From assembly GCF_022179645.1 (NCBI RefSeq), contig NZ_BPRA01000017.1:62001-126000 (forward strand): a DNA stretch of 64,000 nucleotides, given 5' to 3'. Below, piece after piece: positions 62,924 to 64,000 of this stretch. The stretch comes from Methylobacterium thuringiense (GTDB lineage Bacteria > Pseudomonadota > Alphaproteobacteria > Rhizobiales > Beijerinckiaceae). Each line of letters opens with the position of its first letter. Position 1 is the stretch's first letter. The notes beneath the pieces were generated by a model that was not told where the DNA came from, did not search any database, and saw nothing but the letters and a program-made list of their open reading frames with translations. Position numbers and translations under genes: made by a program.

Positions 62924-64000
62924 GTGACCGAAAACAGCCCCTTCCTCTCCTCCCACCAGCAGGCGCTCGCGCTGGCGACGCTGAACGAGCGCTCGCGCGA
63001 GATCTTCCGGCAGATCGTCGAGAGCTACCTCACCACGGGGGAGCCGCTCGGCTCGCGCAACCTCGCGCGGATCCTGCCGATGGCGCTCTCGCCCGCCTCG
63101 ATCCGCAACGTGATGTCGGACCTGGAGCATTCCGGGCTGATCTTCGCGCCCCATACCTCGGCCGGGCGGCTGCCGACCGAGCAGGGCCTGCGCTTCTTCG
63201 TCGACGCGATGATGGAGCTCGGCGATGTCGGCCAGGAGGAGAAGACGCGGATCGAAGCGCAGATGCGCGCCGCCGCCTCCCGCCATACCTTCGACAGCGC
63301 GCTCGCGGAGGCCTCCAGCCTGCTGTCCGGCATCTCGCGCGGCGCCGGAGTGGTGCTGACCACGAAGGCGAACGCCCAGCTCAAGCATATCGAGTTCGTG
63401 CGCCTGGACCCGGCCCGCGCCCTCGTGGTGCTGGTGTCGGTCGACGGCGGCGTCGAGAACCGCCTCGTCGACCTGCCGCCCGGACTGCCCACGGGCGCTC
63501 TGCAGGAGGCCTCGAACTACCTGAACGCGCGCCTCCAAGGCCGCACCCTCGACACCCTGCGCCTCGACATCGAGGCCGGCCGGCAAGCGATGAAGCGCGA
63601 GATCGACGTGCTGACCGAGCGCCTCGTCGATGCGGGACTCGCCACCGCCGTCGGGCCGTCGGAGGCGCGCCAGCTCATCGTGCGCGGCCAGGCCAACCTC
63701 CTCGACGACCTGCGCGCGGTGGAAGATCTCGAACGCATCCGCCTGCTGTTCAACGACCTGGAAACCCAGAAGGACGTGATCGAGCTGCTCTCGCGCGCCG
63801 AGGGCGGCGACGGCGTGCGGATCTTCATCGGCTCGGAAAACAAGCTGTTTTCCCTCTCCGGCTCCTCGCTGATCGCCGCGCCGTTTCGCGACGGCGACCA
63901 GAAGATCGTCGGGGTCGTCGGCGTGATTGGGCCGACGCGGCTGAACTACGCGCGCATCGTGCCGATGGTCGACTACACGGCCCGCGTCGTCTCGGGCCTG
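62924..64000 (+). CDS. hrcA: heat-inducible transcription repressor HrcA (runs off the window)
   Basis: HrcA represses chaperone genes by binding CIRCE (TTAGCACTC-N9-GAGTGCTAA). I read GTG at 62924, giving 359 codons without a stop to the window edge, close to full family length. The winged helix is present ([37 protein letters not shown]), then the HrcA core with [38 protein letters not shown] and [10 protein letters not shown]. No CIRCE is seen beside dnaK in this window, so HrcA may act on groESL or grpE elsewhere. Confidence 0.92.
   Translation, partial: MTENSPFLSSHQQALALATLNERSREIFRQIVESYLTTGEPLGSRNLARILPMALSPASIRNVMSDLEHSGLIFAPHTSAGRLPTEQGLRFFVDAMMELGDVGQEEKTRIEAQMRAAASRHTFDSALAEASSLLSGISRGAGVVLTTKANAQLKHIEFVRLDPARALVVLVSVDGGVENRLVDLPPGLPTGALQEASNYLNARLQGRTLDTLRLDIEAGRQAMKREIDVLTERLVDAGLATAVGPSEARQLIVRGQANLLDDLRAVEDLERIRLLFNDLETQKDVIELLSRAEGGDGVRIFIGSENKLFSLSGSSLIAAPFRDGDQKIVGVVGVIGPTRLNYARIVPMVDYTARVVSGL

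Overview
The window is GC-rich DNA from an alphaproteobacterium of the Rhizobiales, most likely Methylobacterium or Methylorubrum. Evidence is the four-subunit NAD-dependent molybdenum formate dehydrogenase operon, ALAS-type hemA, paired Omp25-like outer membrane proteins, a PQQ-type sugar dehydrogenase, a GcrA-like protein and many small Rhizobiales-type proteins. It looks like ordinary chromosome. I see no insertion sequence, phage, CRISPR array or rRNA, and one tRNA (Glu).

Layout. 0-5.4 kb: N-formylglutamate amidohydrolase, a candidate small RNA, secreted and membrane proteins (DUF4142, PsiE, DUF4337), a decayed nucleotidyltransferase-like gene, and hemA. 5.7-12.6 kb: murA, a degenerate EAL protein next to a HAD hydrolase, a sugar dehydrogenase, and thioredoxin. 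13-19 kb: two tandem outer membrane proteins with duplicated upstream regions, then folC and accD. 19.6-25.9 kb: dnaK and dnaJ separated by several stem-loops, a CoA transferase, tRNA-Glu and rlmB. 26-35 kb: three consecutive palindromes, a CYTH-CHAD triphosphatase, a GcrA-like protein, a Pit phosphate transporter with a Pho-box-like site, a sugar epimerase, VanZ, and a DUF3649/PepSY/DUF3325 membrane operon with an iron-box-like site upstream. 35.6-39.2 kb: small uncharacterised genes and a frameshifted membrane gene. 39.4-45.6 kb: formate dehydrogenase fdsGBAD followed by a LysR regulator. 46-53 kb: an exopolysaccharide locus with two glycosyltransferases, a Wzz/GumC-type chain-length protein, a polysaccharide deacetylase and a WecG/TagA glycosyltransferase. 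53-64 kb: Nudix, TusA-like, gshA, rsmE, ubiA, an inositol-phosphatase family enzyme, a cold-shock protein, a DJ-1/PfpI protein and hrcA, which runs into the window edge.

Functional themes. The fds operon oxidises formate to CO2 with reduction of NAD, a central step of methylotrophic energy metabolism. The 46-53 kb genes should build or modify a surface polysaccharide. DnaK, DnaJ and HrcA belong to the heat-shock response, but no CIRCE element is visible at dnaK; a sigma-32-like promoter is present instead. PsiE, Pit and the CYTH-CHAD protein all touch phosphate or polyphosphate, though they are scattered rather than in one operon.

I did not find a clear undescribed multi-gene system. The best leads are a compact small RNA candidate at 1049-1140, the palindrome triplet at 26.0-26.2 kb, possible Pho and Irr-type control sites, and an orphan GcrA-like C-terminal domain.
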